Part shown: piece by piece, positions 6,970-17,039 of the stretch
Numbering within the stretch: position 1 is the first letter of the stretch
How the letters are laid out: the number at the start of each line of letters is the position of its first letter
Assembly (NCBI RefSeq): GCF_004365705.1
Contig: NZ_SOBN01000003.1
Coordinates: 310,001 to 374,000, forward strand
DNA: 64,000 nt
From: Streptomyces sp. 846.5
Lineage (GTDB): Bacteria > Actinomycetota > Actinomycetes > Streptomycetales > Streptomycetaceae
Direction: 5' to 3'
The notes under the pieces: model-generated
What the model was told of the DNA's origin: nothing
Databases searched by the model: none
The model's input: the letters and a program-made list of their open reading frames with translations, nothing else
Program-made: the position numbers and the translations under genes

Positions 6970-9900
6970 TTGGAGCAGGCAGGCGGCGGGTTGAGCGGCC
7001 CCACGGCCGGCGGTGACGGCGATGCGGCGCCGTTCACGCCGGCGGAGCCACGGAGCGCGCGGCGGGTGAATCCGGCCGCACGGCTGGTCCGGCGCGGGTT
7101 CACCGATCCCGAGGCGGCCGTCAGGCGCCTCGCGGAGCCGGACCTCGCCGCGCACGCCAGCGACAGCGTGCTGCTCGACGCCCTCGCCGCCACCGCCGAC
7201 CCCGACCTGGCCCTGCAGGGGCTGGCCAGGCTCGCCGAGGCCTGCGCACCGGCCGAGCGCCGCACCCTGCTGGACACCGTCACCACGGCCAAGCCGCTGC
7301 GGGACCGGCTGCTCGGCGTCCTCGGCGCCAGCGCCGCGCTCGGCGACCACCTCGCCAGGCACCCCGAGGACTGGCACGCCCTGGTCACCTTCGAGCTCCA
7401 CGACATCCACCCGGGCCCCGAGGAGTTCCTGCGCACCCTCTACCACCACATCTGGGACACCCACCCCGACCTGCCCCGCGCGGACGCCCTCCGCACCGGC
7501 TACCGCCGCGGCCTGCTGGGCATCGCCGCCCGCGACCTCACCGGCACCACCCAGATCAGCCAGACCGCCGCCGAGCTGGCCGACCTCGCCGGGGCCACGC
7601 TCCAGGCCGCGCTGGACATCGCCGCCGAGGAGGATCCCGCCTCCGCCGCGGCCTGCCGGCTGGCGGTCGTCGCCATGGGCAAGTGCGGCGGCCATGAGTT
7701 GAACTACGTCTCCGACGTGGACGTGATCTTCGTCGCCGAGCCGCGCGAACCGCGCGAACCGCACGAGGGCGGAGGGAGCGACGACGGCACCGCCGTCCGG
7801 GCCGCCACCCGCCTCGCCGCGCGGCTGATGCGGCTGTGCTCCGAGACCACCCGCGAGGGCGTGATCTGGCCGGTCGACGCCAACCTCCGCCCCGAGGGCA
7901 AGAACGGACCGCTGGTCCGCACCCTGGCCAGCCATCTCGCCTACTACCAGCGCTGGGCGAAGACCTGGGAGTTCCAGGCCCTGCTGAAGGCCCGTCCGGT
8001 GGCCGGCGACGCCGAGCTCGGCCGCGCCTACCTGGACGCGGTCACCCCGATGGTCTGGCAGGCCGCCGAGCGCGAGAACTTCGTCCAGGACGTCCAGCAG
8101 ATGCGCCGCCGGGTCGTCGACGCCATCCCGGCCGCCGAGATCGACCGCGAGCTCAAGCTCGGCCCCGGCGGGCTGCGGGACGTGGAGTTCTCGGTCCAGC
8201 TGCTGCAACTGGTGCACGGCCGGGCCGATGTGACGCTGCACAGCTCCACCACCCTGGACGCCCTGGCCGCCCTCTCGGCCGGCGGCTACGTCGGCCGCGC
8301 CGACGCCGCCGCGCTGGACTCGGCGTACCGCTTCCTGCGCGCGATGGAGCACCGGATCCAGCTCTACCAGCTGCGCCGCACCCATCTGGTGCCGACCGGC
8401 GAGGACGACCTGCGCCGGCTGGGCCGGTCGCTGGGGATGCGGGCCGATCCGGTCCAGGAGTTGCGCCAGGAGTGGCGGCGGCACGCCCTGGAGGTGCGCA
8501 GGCTGCACGAGAAGCTGTTCTACCGCCCGCTGCTGGACGCGGTGGCCCGCCTCGACGCCGCCGAGGCCGGTCTGACGAAGGCTCTGGAGAACACGACCGG
8601 CGGCGGTCTCAGCGCCGCCGCCGCGCAGGCGCGGCTGGCCGCCCTCGGCTACCGCGAGCCGGGCGACTCGCTGCGCCATCTGCGCGCCCTGGCCGGCGGG
8701 GTGAGCCGGCGGGCCGCGCTGCAGCGCACCCTGCTGCCGGTGATGCTGGGCTGGTTCGCCGACTCCGCCGACCCCGACTCCGGCCTGCTGAACTTCCGCA
8801 AGGTCTCCGACAGCCTCGGCTCCACCCCCTGGTACCTGCGGCTGCTGCGGGACGAGGGCATCGCGGCCGAGAGCCTGGCCCGGATCCTGTCCTCCGGACG
8901 GCTCGCCCCCGACCTGCTGCTGCGCGCCCCCGAGGCCGTCGCCCTGCTCGGCGACCGGGACGGGCTGCTGCCGCGCGGCCGGCAGGCGCTGGAGCGCGAG
9001 ATCGACTCCGCCGTCGGCCGGGCGGCCGACGCCCCCGCCGCGGTGGCCGCCGCCCGCTCGGTGCGGCGGCGTGAGCTGTTCCGTACCGCGGCCGCCGATG
9101 TATTGGGCCGTTTGGGTGACACTCCGGGTGCGTCCGTCGAGGCCTCCGGCACGGCGCTCACCGGGATCACCACCGCCACCATCGTCGGCGCCCTGCGCGC
9201 CTGCACCGACGCGCTGGAGGCACGCACCGGCGAGCCGCTGCCGACCAGGATCGCGGTCATCGGCATGGGCCGGTACGGCGGCGGGGAGCTGGGCTACGGC
9301 AGCGACGCCGACGTCATGGTCGTCCACGACCCGCTCCCCGGCGCCGACGAGACCAAGGCGACCAACGCCGCCCGGCAGGTCTTCGAGGAGGTCCGCAGGC
9401 TGCTCCAGCTGCCCTCGACGGAGCCTCCGCTGCTGGTCGACACCGACCTGCGCCCCGAGGGCCGGCAGGGGCCGCTGGTGCGCACCCTGGCCTCCTACGC
9501 CGCGTACTACCGGCGCTGGTCGCGGACCTGGGAGAGCCAGGCGCTGCTGCGGGCCGCCCCGGTCGCCGGGGACGCCGACCTCGGCGCCGCCTTCGTCGAG
9601 CTCGTCGACCCGCTGCGCTACCCGTCGGCCGGGGTCAGCGAGACCGAGCTGCGGGAGATCCGGCGGATCAAGGCCAGGGTGGAGACCGAGCGGCTGCCGC
9701 GCGGCGCCGACCCGACCACCCACACCAAGCTGGGCCCGGGCGGGCTCGCCGACGTCGAGTGGACCGTGCAGCTGCTGCAACTGCAGCACGGGCACCGGGT
9801 GGCCGGGCTGCGGACGACCAGGACCAGGCAGGCGCTGGCCGCGGCGGTGCAGGCCGGGCTGGTGACGCCGGAACAGGCGGAGCGGCTGGACACCGCCTGG

Positions 9901-10101
9901 GTACAGGCGACCCTGGTGCGCAACGCGGTGATGCTGGTGCGCGGCCGGGCCGGGGACAGCTTCCCCGGCGACTCCAACGAGCTGGCGGGCGTGGCCCGCT
10001 ACCTCGGCTACGGGGCCGGGCACGCGGGGGTGATGGTGGACGACTACCGGCGCAGGGCCCGGCAGGCGCGGGTGGTGGTGGAAGACCTGTTCTACGGCTG
10101 A
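6970..10101 (+). CDS. glnE: Bifunctional glutamine synthetase adenylyltransferase/deadenylase GlnE
   Basis: 1043 residues, the expected full length. There are two nucleotidyltransferase domains. The N-terminal adenylyl-removing half carries GKCGGHELNYVSDVDV (about 237-252). The C-terminal adenylylating half carries GMGRYGGGELGYGSDADV (about 765-782). Each is followed by a matching helical stretch (KLGPGGLRDVEFSVQLLQL and KLGPGGLADVEWTVQLLQL). The protein attaches AMP to, and removes it from, a Tyr on class I glutamine synthetase, tuning nitrogen assimilation. Start TTG 6970 has GGGAGGGG about 7 bases upstream. It follows the 81-bp repeat array and lies near glnA2. Confidence 0.95.
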   Translation: MEQAGGGLSGPTAGGDGDAAPFTPAEPRSARRVNPAARLVRRGFTDPEAAVRRLAEPDLAAHASDSVLLDALAATADPDLALQGLARLAEACAPAERRTLLDTVTTAKPLRDRLLGVLGASAALGDHLARHPEDWHALVTFELHDIHPGPEEFLRTLYHHIWDTHPDLPRADALRTGYRRGLLGIAARDLTGTTQISQTAAELADLAGATLQAALDIAAEEDPASAAACRLAVVAMGKCGGHELNYVSDVDVIFVAEPREPREPHEGGGSDDGTAVRAATRLAARLMRLCSETTREGVIWPVDANLRPEGKNGPLVRTLASHLAYYQRWAKTWEFQALLKARPVAGDAELGRAYLDAVTPMVWQAAERENFVQDVQQMRRRVVDAIPAAEIDRELKLGPGGLRDVEFSVQLLQLVHGRADVTLHSSTTLDALAALSAGGYVGRADAAALDSAYRFLRAMEHRIQLYQLRRTHLVPTGEDDLRRLGRSLGMRADPVQELRQEWRRHALEVRRLHEKLFYRPLLDAVARLDAAEAGLTKALENTTGGGLSAAAAQARLAALGYREPGDSLRHLRALAGGVSRRAALQRTLLPVMLGWFADSADPDSGLLNFRKVSDSLGSTPWYLRLLRDEGIAAESLARILSSGRLAPDLLLRAPEAVALLGDRDGLLPRGRQALEREIDSAVGRAADAPAAVAAARSVRRRELFRTAAADVLGRLGDTPGASVEASGTALTGITTATIVGALRACTDALEARTGEPLPTRIAVIGMGRYGGGELGYGSDADVMVVHDPLPGADETKATNAARQVFEEVRRLLQLPSTEPPLLVDTDLRPEGRQGPLVRTLASYAAYYRRWSRTWESQALLRAAPVAGDADLGAAFVELVDPLRYPSAGVSETELREIRRIKARVETERLPRGADPTTHTKLGPGGLADVEWTVQLLQLQHGHRVAGLRTTRTRQALAAAVQAGLVTPEQAERLDTAWVQATLVRNAVMLVRGRAGDSFPGDSNELAGVARYLGYGAGHAGVMVDDYRRRARQARVVVEDLFYG

Positions 10102-10126
10102 GGGCGCGGGGGCGAGCGCGTACCGG

Positions 10127-11137
10127 TCAGCGGTTGGCCGCCACCGGGGCGAGTTCGGCCGCCGGGGCAGCATCTTCTTCGTCGTCCGGCACCGGCCCGG
10201 TGCCGGGGGCGGCGCCGGTCAGGGTGGTCGGCGCGGCGCTGGTGCGCGGGAAGGCGAACACCCAGCGCCCGTACACCAGCCGGGAGCTGAGCAGCCCGGC
10301 GCCGGTGCAGGCCGCCCCGGCGACCGCGTCCATGAAGAAGTGGTTGGCGCTGGCCACGATGACCAGCAGGGTGACCAGCGGGTACAGCAGCGCGGCCACC
10401 CGCACCCAGCGCCGGCGGGCCAGGAAGGCGATGGTCAGCCCGCACCAGAGGGACCAGCCGATGTGCATCGAGGGCATGGCGGCGAACTGGTTGGAGACGC
10501 TGGCCATGTCGCCGGAGGCCATCGAGCCCCAGGTGTGGTGCTTGGCGACGGTGTCGACGAAGTCGCCGTCAGTCATCAGCCGGGGTGGGGCCAACGGGTA
10601 GAAGTAGTAACCGAACAGCGCGATCGCCGTGGTCACGAACAGCGAGAACCGCGCCGCCGCATAGCGTCCCGGCTGGGTGCGGAACAGCCACACCAGCACG
10701 CCGATGGTCATGATGAAGTGCAGCGTGGCGTAGTAGTAGTTCATGCCGGTGATCAGCCAGGTCACCGAGTCGATCGAATGGTTGATCGACCGCTCCCAGG
10801 CGATGCCCAGGGTCTGCTCCAGGTGCCAGACGTCGAGGGCGTTCCGCTCGGCCCGGTTCTTCATCTCCGGGACGGCGTTGCGGACCATCGAGTAGATCCA
10901 GTAGCTGATGCCGATCAGCAGCAGCTCGAACCAGATCCGCGGGTGGCCGGGGGAGCGGAAGTGACCGCGCAGCGGCTGCCACCATCGCTGCCAGGCGCGC
11001 GGCGCCCGGCCCGGTGCTCCGTCGGTGCTCGTGATTCCGTCGGGGGCGACGGAACCGGACGGACGCACCGCTGCGGCGACGGGTGCGACGCCTTCGTGGT
11101 CCCGCTCAGGTTCCCCCATGGGGCAGTAGTCTGCCAT
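10127..11137 (-). CDS. PAP2-superfamily integral membrane phosphatase/transferase
   Basis: About 336 residues with some six membrane segments. The core motifs AAMPSMHIGWS (PSxH) and SANHFFMDAVAG (HxxxD) mark the PAP2 fold, in the Aur1/inositolphosphotransferase-like branch. Members act on lipid phosphates or transfer phosphoinositol or similar groups at the membrane; the substrate is unknown. The start at ATG 11137 is preceded by GGGAGG; a GTG at 11209 would add 24 residues and cannot be excluded. It is convergent with glnE (25 bp) and divergent from the amylase gene. Confidence 0.82.
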   Translation of the reverse strand: MADYCPMGEPERDHEGVAPVAAAVRPSGSVAPDGITSTDGAPGRAPRAWQRWWQPLRGHFRSPGHPRIWFELLLIGISYWIYSMVRNAVPEMKNRAERNALDVWHLEQTLGIAWERSINHSIDSVTWLITGMNYYYATLHFIMTIGVLVWLFRTQPGRYAAARFSLFVTTAIALFGYYFYPLAPPRLMTDGDFVDTVAKHHTWGSMASGDMASVSNQFAAMPSMHIGWSLWCGLTIAFLARRRWVRVAALLYPLVTLLVIVASANHFFMDAVAGAACTGAGLLSSRLVYGRWVFAFPRTSAAPTTLTGAAPGTGPVPDDEEDAAPAAELAPVAANR

Positions 11138-11347
11138 GCGGCCTCCCGGGACCCGATCACCCTCTGGTTGGGGATTCGCTCGCTGATATCCCTCTGAAGT
11201 CCTACTCACGTCCTACGGCCGTACACCGCGGAGCCAGGCGGCAGCTCCGAACACGCACGCGATCCTATCCGGCGTGGCGCAGTCGCGTTACTGGGGGCCA
11301 TGGACATACCTGTGACCAGGGTGATTCGAATGAGTCGGTTGGAAATC

Positions 11348-11375
11348 GTTTCTGCATCTTGCTGAAACATCTTGC
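11348..11375. promoter_or_regulatory. Candidate operator upstream of the amylase-pullulanase gene
   Basis: GTTTCTGC-ATCTT-GCTGAAAC (11348-11368) is a near-perfect inverted repeat with one mismatch per arm. It overlaps two direct copies of CATCTTGC (11355-11362 and 11368-11375), 13 bp apart. It lies 50-77 bp before the GTG start, where a MalR/Reg1-like LacI-family regulator would be expected to act on an amylase gene. Confidence 0.5.
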
Positions 11376-11424
11376 GAACAGTACGGTCCTGGCAATGCTG
11401 ACGCCGCCTCAAGGGAGAGCCCGC

Positions 11425-14400
11425 GTGGCCACCAGGTCCCAACGCACCAGATCCCAATGCCGCAGATCCAACCCCACCCGAACCGGGCTCGGCAGTTTCG
11501 TGACGACCGCCGCCCTGCTCGCGCCGGCCTTCGCCGTGATCGCGCCGGTCCCGGCGGCCGCCACCCAGCCTCTGACGGCAGCCGCCACCGCAGCCACCAC
11601 CACCACCGCCAAGCCGCCGGCCGCCGCCCCCTCCGACAAGGCGCTCGCCGCCACCCCGGACCGGCACGACCTCACCAAGGAGCAGTACTACTTCGTCCTC
11701 CCGGACCGCTTCGCCAACGGCGACACCGCCAACGACACCGGCGGCATCACCGGCAGCCGGATGGACAACGGCCTGGACCCCACCGACTCCGGCTTCTACC
11801 ACGGGGGCGACCTCAAGGGTCTGATCGGCAAGCTGGACTACATCAAGCAGCTCGGCACCACCGCGATCTGGATGGCGCCGATCTTCAAGAACAAGCCGGT
11901 GCAGGGCACCGGCTCGTCCGCCTCGGCCGCCTACCACGGCTACTGGATCACCGACTTCACCCAGGTCGATCCGCACTTCGGCACCAACGCGCAGCTCAAG
12001 GAGCTGATCCAGAAGGCCCATGCCATGGGCATGAAGGTCTTTTTCGACGTCATCACCAACCACGCGGCCGATGTCATCGACTATGCGCAGAAGACCTACG
12101 ACTACCGTTCCACCGGCGCCTACCCGACGCTGGACGCCAGTGGCCGTCCGGTCGACACCACCGCCACAGCCAACGCCAACGCGCTGAACGGCACCTCGCT
12201 CTATCCCAGGCTCACCACCAGCTCCTTCCCCTACACCCCGATCTTCAACTCGCCGGCCGACGTCAACGCCAAGTCGCCGTCCTGGCTCAACGACCCGACG
12301 CTCTACCACAACCGGGGCAACTCGACCTTCACCGGCGAGTCCGGTACCGAGGGCGATTTCTCCGGCCTGGACGACCTCGACACCCAGAACCCGCGGGTGG
12401 TCACGGGCATGGAGAAGATCTACGAGGACTGGGTGAAGAACACCGGCGTCGACGGCTTCCGCATCGACACCGTCAAGAACGTCGACATGGCCTTCTGGCA
12501 GCAGTGGGCCCCCGCGCTGAAGAAGTACGCGGCCGCGCAGGGCAACAAGAAGTTCTTCATGTTCGGCGAGGTCTACGACAGCGACACGTCCACCACCTCG
12601 TCCTACGTCACCCAGGGCAAGCTGCAGGCGACCCTGGACTTCCCGTTCCAGTCGGCCGCGCAGACCTATGTCGCCAACGGCGGCTCGGCCAAGGCGCTCT
12701 CGGCCGTCTACGGGAACGACTACAAGTACACGACGGCCGACACCAACGCCTACGAGCTGCCGACCTTCCTCGGCAACCACGACATGGGCCGGATCGGCTA
12801 CTTCCTGCAGTCGGCCAGCCCCGGCGACAGCAACGCCCAACTGCTGAAGAAGGACCAACTGGCCCAGCAGCTCCAGTTCCTGACTCGTGGTCAGCCCGTC
12901 GTCTACTACGGCGACGAGCAGGGCTTCACCGGTTCCGGGGGCGACAAGGCGGCGCGGCAGGACATGTTCGCCTCGCAGACCGCCTCCTACAACACCGGCA
13001 CGGTCATCGGCGGCGCCTCGGGCTCCGCCGCCCGCTACAGCACCAGCACCCCGCTGTACTCGACCATCGCCACTCTCGCCGCGCTGCGCAAGGCCAACCC
13101 GGCGCTGGAGAACGGCGCCCAGGTCGAGCGCTACGCCGCCGACGGGCCCGGGGTCTACGCCTTCTCCCGGATCGACGAGAAGCAGCAGGTCGAGTACCTG
13201 GTCGCGGTGAACAACGCGACCACCGCGCAGAGCGTCAGCGTCCCCACCTACTCGGCCGGTATGACCTTCACCCCGATCTACGGCGGCGCGGTCGAAGCGG
13301 CCACCACCGGCAGCGACAGCAAGCTGGCCGTCACCGTCCCGGCCGAGTCCGCCGTCGTCTACAAGGCGACCAAGCGACTCGCCGCGCCGACCGCCGCCCC
13401 GGCGGTCACCCTCACCGCCCCCGCCGCGGGCTCGACCGGCACGGTCACCGTCGCCGCGACCGTCCCCGGCACCGGCTTCGACCGGGTGACCTTCGCCGCC
13501 GCCGTTGGCGACGGCGCCTGGCAGACCCTGGGCACCGCCGACCACGCCCCGTACCAGGTCACCGAGAGCCTGGCGAACGTCGCCGCCGGCACCACCGTCC
13601 GCTACAAGGCCGTGGTCGAGGACAGCGCCGGACACCTGGCCGACGCCACCGGCAGCACCACCGTGGGCACCGTCCCGCCGGTGGCCAAGCCCACCGCCAC
13701 CTCCCGTACCTATGCGGTGGTCCACTACCACCGCGCGGACGGCGACTACAGCAACTGGAACCTCTACGCCTGGGGCGACATCGCCGACGGCGAGGGCACC
13801 ACCTGGCCGGCCGGGCACCCCTTCATCGGCCGTGACGCCTTCGGCGCCTTCGCCTACGTCAAGCTGAAGGCGGGAGCCTCCAGCCTCGGCTTCATCGTGG
13901 AGAACAACGGCACCAAGGACGGCGCCGCGGACCGCTCGATCACCCTCTCGTCGACCGGCGAGGTCTGGGTCAACTCCGGTGACACCACGACCTACACCAC
14001 CAACCCGGGCGCGACCTCGACGGTCCCGGCCGACACCGCGGTCATCCACTACCACCGCACCGACGGGAACTACACCGGCTGGGGTCTGCACGACTGGACC
14101 GGCGCGGCCACACCCACCGACTGGACCAACCCGCTCAAGCCCTCCGGCACCGACGCCTTCGGCGACGTCTTCACCGTGCCGCTGGCGTCGGGGGCGACCG
14201 TCCTCGACTACATCATCCACAACGGCGACACCAAGGACCTGCCGGACAACCAGGAGCTCAACTTCTCGGTCAACGGCCGCGAGGTCTGGATCACCGACGG
14301 CACCCCCGGCTACATCCTGCCGCAGTCCACGGCCTCGGCCGCGGACCTCGACCTGACCAGCTCCAAGGCCCAGTGGATCGACGGCGACACCGTCGCCGTC

Positions 14401-16974
14401 CCCGCCGCCTGGGGCTTCGGCCAGAACCTGCCCGCCGGCGCCTCGCCCGAGCTGGTCTACTTGCCCACCGGCGCCCTCGCCGTCAAGGACGGCGACCTGA
14501 CCGACCCCGGCTACTGGCTCCGGCTGCTGCCCGTCAGCACCGGTCTGACGGCGGCCCAGCTCGCCGCCCACCCCGAGCTCAAGGGCTACGCCGCCTTCAC
14601 GGTCGACCCGCGCGACACCAAGCGGATCACCACCGCGCTGCGCGGCCAGCTGATCATGACGGAACGTGAGGCCAACGGCGCGCTGCTGGCCGCCACCGGG
14701 GTGCAGATCCCGGGCGTCCTGGACGCCGTCTACGCGACCAAGGCGGTCAGCACCACCCTCGGCCCGGTCGTCTCGAACGCCTCGGCCAGGCTCTCGGTCT
14801 GGGCCCCGACCGCGCAGTCGGTCAGCCTGGAGCTCTACGACAGCCCCACCGCCACCACCACCCGCACCGTCGCCATGCACCGGGACGACTCCACCGGCGT
14901 GTGGTCGGTGACCGGCCCGGCCTCCTGGAAGGGGAAGTACTACCTCTACAACGTGACGGTCTGGGCCCCGAGCGTCCAGAAGGTGGTGACCAACCATGTC
15001 ACCGACCCCTACTCGCTCGCCCTCTCCGCCGACTCCAAGCGCAGCGAGATCGTCGACCTCAACGACCCGTCAACCGCGCCCAGCGGCTGGACCGGTGACC
15101 GGTCGCCGAAGGCGCTGACCGCCACCCAGCAGGAGATCCAGGAGCTGCACGTCAGCGACTTCTCCTCGGCCGACACCACCGTCCCGGCCGCCGACCGCGG
15201 CACCTACCTGGCCTTCAAGGACCTGAACTCGGACGGCATGAAGCACCTCGCCGCCCTGGCCAGGTCCGGGGTCACCACCGTCCACCTGCTGCCGACCTTC
15301 GACTTCTCCTCCGTCCCCGAGCTCAAGTCCGAGCAGACCACCCCGGCCTGCGACCTGGCCTCCTACGCCCCCGACTCGCAGGCGCAGCAGGCCTGCGTCA
15401 GCGCGCAGGCGGCCACCGACGACTACAACTGGGGCTACGACCCGTACCACTTCACCGTCCCCGAGGGCTCCTACGCCACCAATGCCGACGGCACCGTCCG
15501 CACCGAGCAGTTCCGGCAGATGGTCGCCGCACTGCACCGGATCGGCCTGCGGGTGGTCATGGACGTGGTCTACAACCACACCGCCGCCTCCGGCGAGGCC
15601 GCGACCTCGGTGCTGGACCAGATCGTCCCGGGCTACTACCAGCGCCTCAGCGCGACTGGCGCGGTGACCACCGACAGCTGCTGCGCCGACACCGCCCCCG
15701 AGCACACCATGATGAACAAGCTGGTGGTGGACTCCACCCGGACCTGGGCCGACGCGTACCACGTCGACGGCTTCCGGTTCGACCTGATGGGGCTCGACCC
15801 CAAGCAGACCGTGCTGGACGTGCAGGCCTCGCTCAAGAAGACCGGCCGCTCCGAGTTCCTCTACGGCGAGGGCTGGAACTTCGGCGTCGTCGCCAACAAC
15901 GCCCGCTTCGTCCAGGCCACCCAGGCCAACATGGCCGGCACCGGTATCGCCACCTTCAACGACCGCCAGCGGGACGCGGTCCGCGGCGGCGGCCCGTTCG
16001 ACACCGACCCGCGCATCCAGGGCTTCGCCTCCGGCCTCTACACCGACCCCAACGGCGCTGCGGTCAACGGCACCAGCGACCAGCAGAAGGCGAATCTGCT
16101 GCACGCCATGGACCAGCTGAAGGTCGGCCTGACCGGCAACCTGGCCGCCTACTCCTTCACCGACAGCAGCGGAAAGACCGTCAAGGGCTCGGAGGTCGAC
16201 TACAGCGGCTCGCCGACCGGCTACACCGCGGCCCCCGGGGAGGCGATCACCTATGTGGACGCCCACGACAACCTGGACCTCTACGACGCGTTGATCTACA
16301 AGCTGCCCATCGGCACCTCGATGGCGGACCGCGCGCGGATGCAGTCCCTCGCCCTCGCCACCACGGGCCTCTCCCAGGGCCCCGGGTTCGCCGTCGCGGG
16401 CAGCGACCTGCTCCGCTCCAAGTCGCTCGACGCCAACTCCTACGACAGCGGCGACTGGTTCAACGCGATCCACTGGAACTGCACCCAGGGCAACGGCTTC
16501 GGCCACGGCCTGCCGCTCGCCGCCTCCAACCAGTCCTCCTGGACCTTCGCCCAACCCCTGCTGGCCCGGACCGACCTGGTCCCCGGCTGCGCAGCCGAAC
16601 TCTCGGCCTCCGCGCAGTACCAGCAGTTCCTGCAGATCAAGAAGTCCACCCCGCTCTTCTCCCTGACCACCGCCGCCGACGTCCAGCAGCGGCTCAGCTA
16701 CCCGCTCTCCGGCACCTCCGGCGAGACCCCGGGCGTGATCACCCTCCACCTGGACGGCACCGGCCTGAACACCTACAAGTCCGTCACGGTCGTCTTCAAC
16801 GCGACCCCGACCAGCCAGCAGCAGACCCTCACCACCCTGGCCGGCACCACCCAGCAGCTCCACCCGGCCCAGGCCGACGGCTCGGATCCGGTCGTCAGGA
16901 CCTCCGCCTTCGACCCCGCCACCGGCACCTTCACCATCCCGGCGAGGACCGTGGCGGTCTTCGTCCAGCACTGA
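11425..16974 (+). CDS. Secreted two-headed GH13 alpha-amylase/pullulanase
   Basis: About 1849 residues. The signal peptide (1-~45) is followed by a first GH13 barrel (about 75-640) with catalytic Asp348 (GFRIDTVKN), Glu382 (FGEVYDS) and Asp453 (GNHDMGR). Next come an Ig-like domain (~656-750), two PUD/CBM41-like modules (~763-860 and ~871-970, each starting HYHR), a CBM48-like domain (~1117-1215) and a second GH13 barrel of pullulanase type with Asp1453 (GFRFDLMG), Glu1482 (YGEGWNFG) and Asp1615 (VDAHDNLD). The first head should cut alpha-1,4 and the second alpha-1,6 bonds, as in streptomycete amylase/dextrinase fusions near glnE. GTG 11425 has AGGGAG about 8 bases upstream. Confidence 0.92.
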   Translation: MATRSQRTRSQCRRSNPTRTGLGSFVTTAALLAPAFAVIAPVPAAATQPLTAAATAATTTTAKPPAAAPSDKALAATPDRHDLTKEQYYFVLPDRFANGDTANDTGGITGSRMDNGLDPTDSGFYHGGDLKGLIGKLDYIKQLGTTAIWMAPIFKNKPVQGTGSSASAAYHGYWITDFTQVDPHFGTNAQLKELIQKAHAMGMKVFFDVITNHAADVIDYAQKTYDYRSTGAYPTLDASGRPVDTTATANANALNGTSLYPRLTTSSFPYTPIFNSPADVNAKSPSWLNDPTLYHNRGNSTFTGESGTEGDFSGLDDLDTQNPRVVTGMEKIYEDWVKNTGVDGFRIDTVKNVDMAFWQQWAPALKKYAAAQGNKKFFMFGEVYDSDTSTTSSYVTQGKLQATLDFPFQSAAQTYVANGGSAKALSAVYGNDYKYTTADTNAYELPTFLGNHDMGRIGYFLQSASPGDSNAQLLKKDQLAQQLQFLTRGQPVVYYGDEQGFTGSGGDKAARQDMFASQTASYNTGTVIGGASGSAARYSTSTPLYSTIATLAALRKANPALENGAQVERYAADGPGVYAFSRIDEKQQVEYLVAVNNATTAQSVSVPTYSAGMTFTPIYGGAVEAATTGSDSKLAVTVPAESAVVYKATKRLAAPTAAPAVTLTAPAAGSTGTVTVAATVPGTGFDRVTFAAAVGDGAWQTLGTADHAPYQVTESLANVAAGTTVRYKAVVEDSAGHLADATGSTTVGTVPPVAKPTATSRTYAVVHYHRADGDYSNWNLYAWGDIADGEGTTWPAGHPFIGRDAFGAFAYVKLKAGASSLGFIVENNGTKDGAADRSITLSSTGEVWVNSGDTTTYTTNPGATSTVPADTAVIHYHRTDGNYTGWGLHDWTGAATPTDWTNPLKPSGTDAFGDVFTVPLASGATVLDYIIHNGDTKDLPDNQELNFSVNGREVWITDGTPGYILPQSTASAADLDLTSSKAQWIDGDTVAVPAAWGFGQNLPAGASPELVYLPTGALAVKDGDLTDPGYWLRLLPVSTGLTAAQLAAHPELKGYAAFTVDPRDTKRITTALRGQLIMTEREANGALLAATGVQIPGVLDAVYATKAVSTTLGPVVSNASARLSVWAPTAQSVSLELYDSPTATTTRTVAMHRDDSTGVWSVTGPASWKGKYYLYNVTVWAPSVQKVVTNHVTDPYSLALSADSKRSEIVDLNDPSTAPSGWTGDRSPKALTATQQEIQELHVSDFSSADTTVPAADRGTYLAFKDLNSDGMKHLAALARSGVTTVHLLPTFDFSSVPELKSEQTTPACDLASYAPDSQAQQACVSAQAATDDYNWGYDPYHFTVPEGSYATNADGTVRTEQFRQMVAALHRIGLRVVMDVVYNHTAASGEAATSVLDQIVPGYYQRLSATGAVTTDSCCADTAPEHTMMNKLVVDSTRTWADAYHVDGFRFDLMGLDPKQTVLDVQASLKKTGRSEFLYGEGWNFGVVANNARFVQATQANMAGTGIATFNDRQRDAVRGGGPFDTDPRIQGFASGLYTDPNGAAVNGTSDQQKANLLHAMDQLKVGLTGNLAAYSFTDSSGKTVKGSEVDYSGSPTGYTAAPGEAITYVDAHDNLDLYDALIYKLPIGTSMADRARMQSLALATTGLSQGPGFAVAGSDLLRSKSLDANSYDSGDWFNAIHWNCTQGNGFGHGLPLAASNQSSWTFAQPLLARTDLVPGCAAELSASAQYQQFLQIKKSTPLFSLTTAADVQQRLSYPLSGTSGETPGVITLHLDGTGLNTYKSVTVVFNATPTSQQQTLTTLAGTTQQLHPAQADGSDPVVRTSAFDPATGTFTIPARTVAVFVQH

Positions 16975-16980
16975 CCGACA

Positions 16981-17020
16981 ACGCCCGGCCCCGGATCGCC
17001 ATTGATCCGGGGCCGGGCGT
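16981..17020 (+). terminator. Bidirectional terminator hairpin
   Basis: A perfect 17-bp stem, 16981-16997 with 17004-17020 (ACGCCCGGCCCCGGATC and its complement), encloses loop GCCATT. It sits between the convergent amylase and GT39 genes and can serve both. Confidence 0.92.
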
Positions 17021-17039
17021 TCGTTCGCCGCGACCGGCC

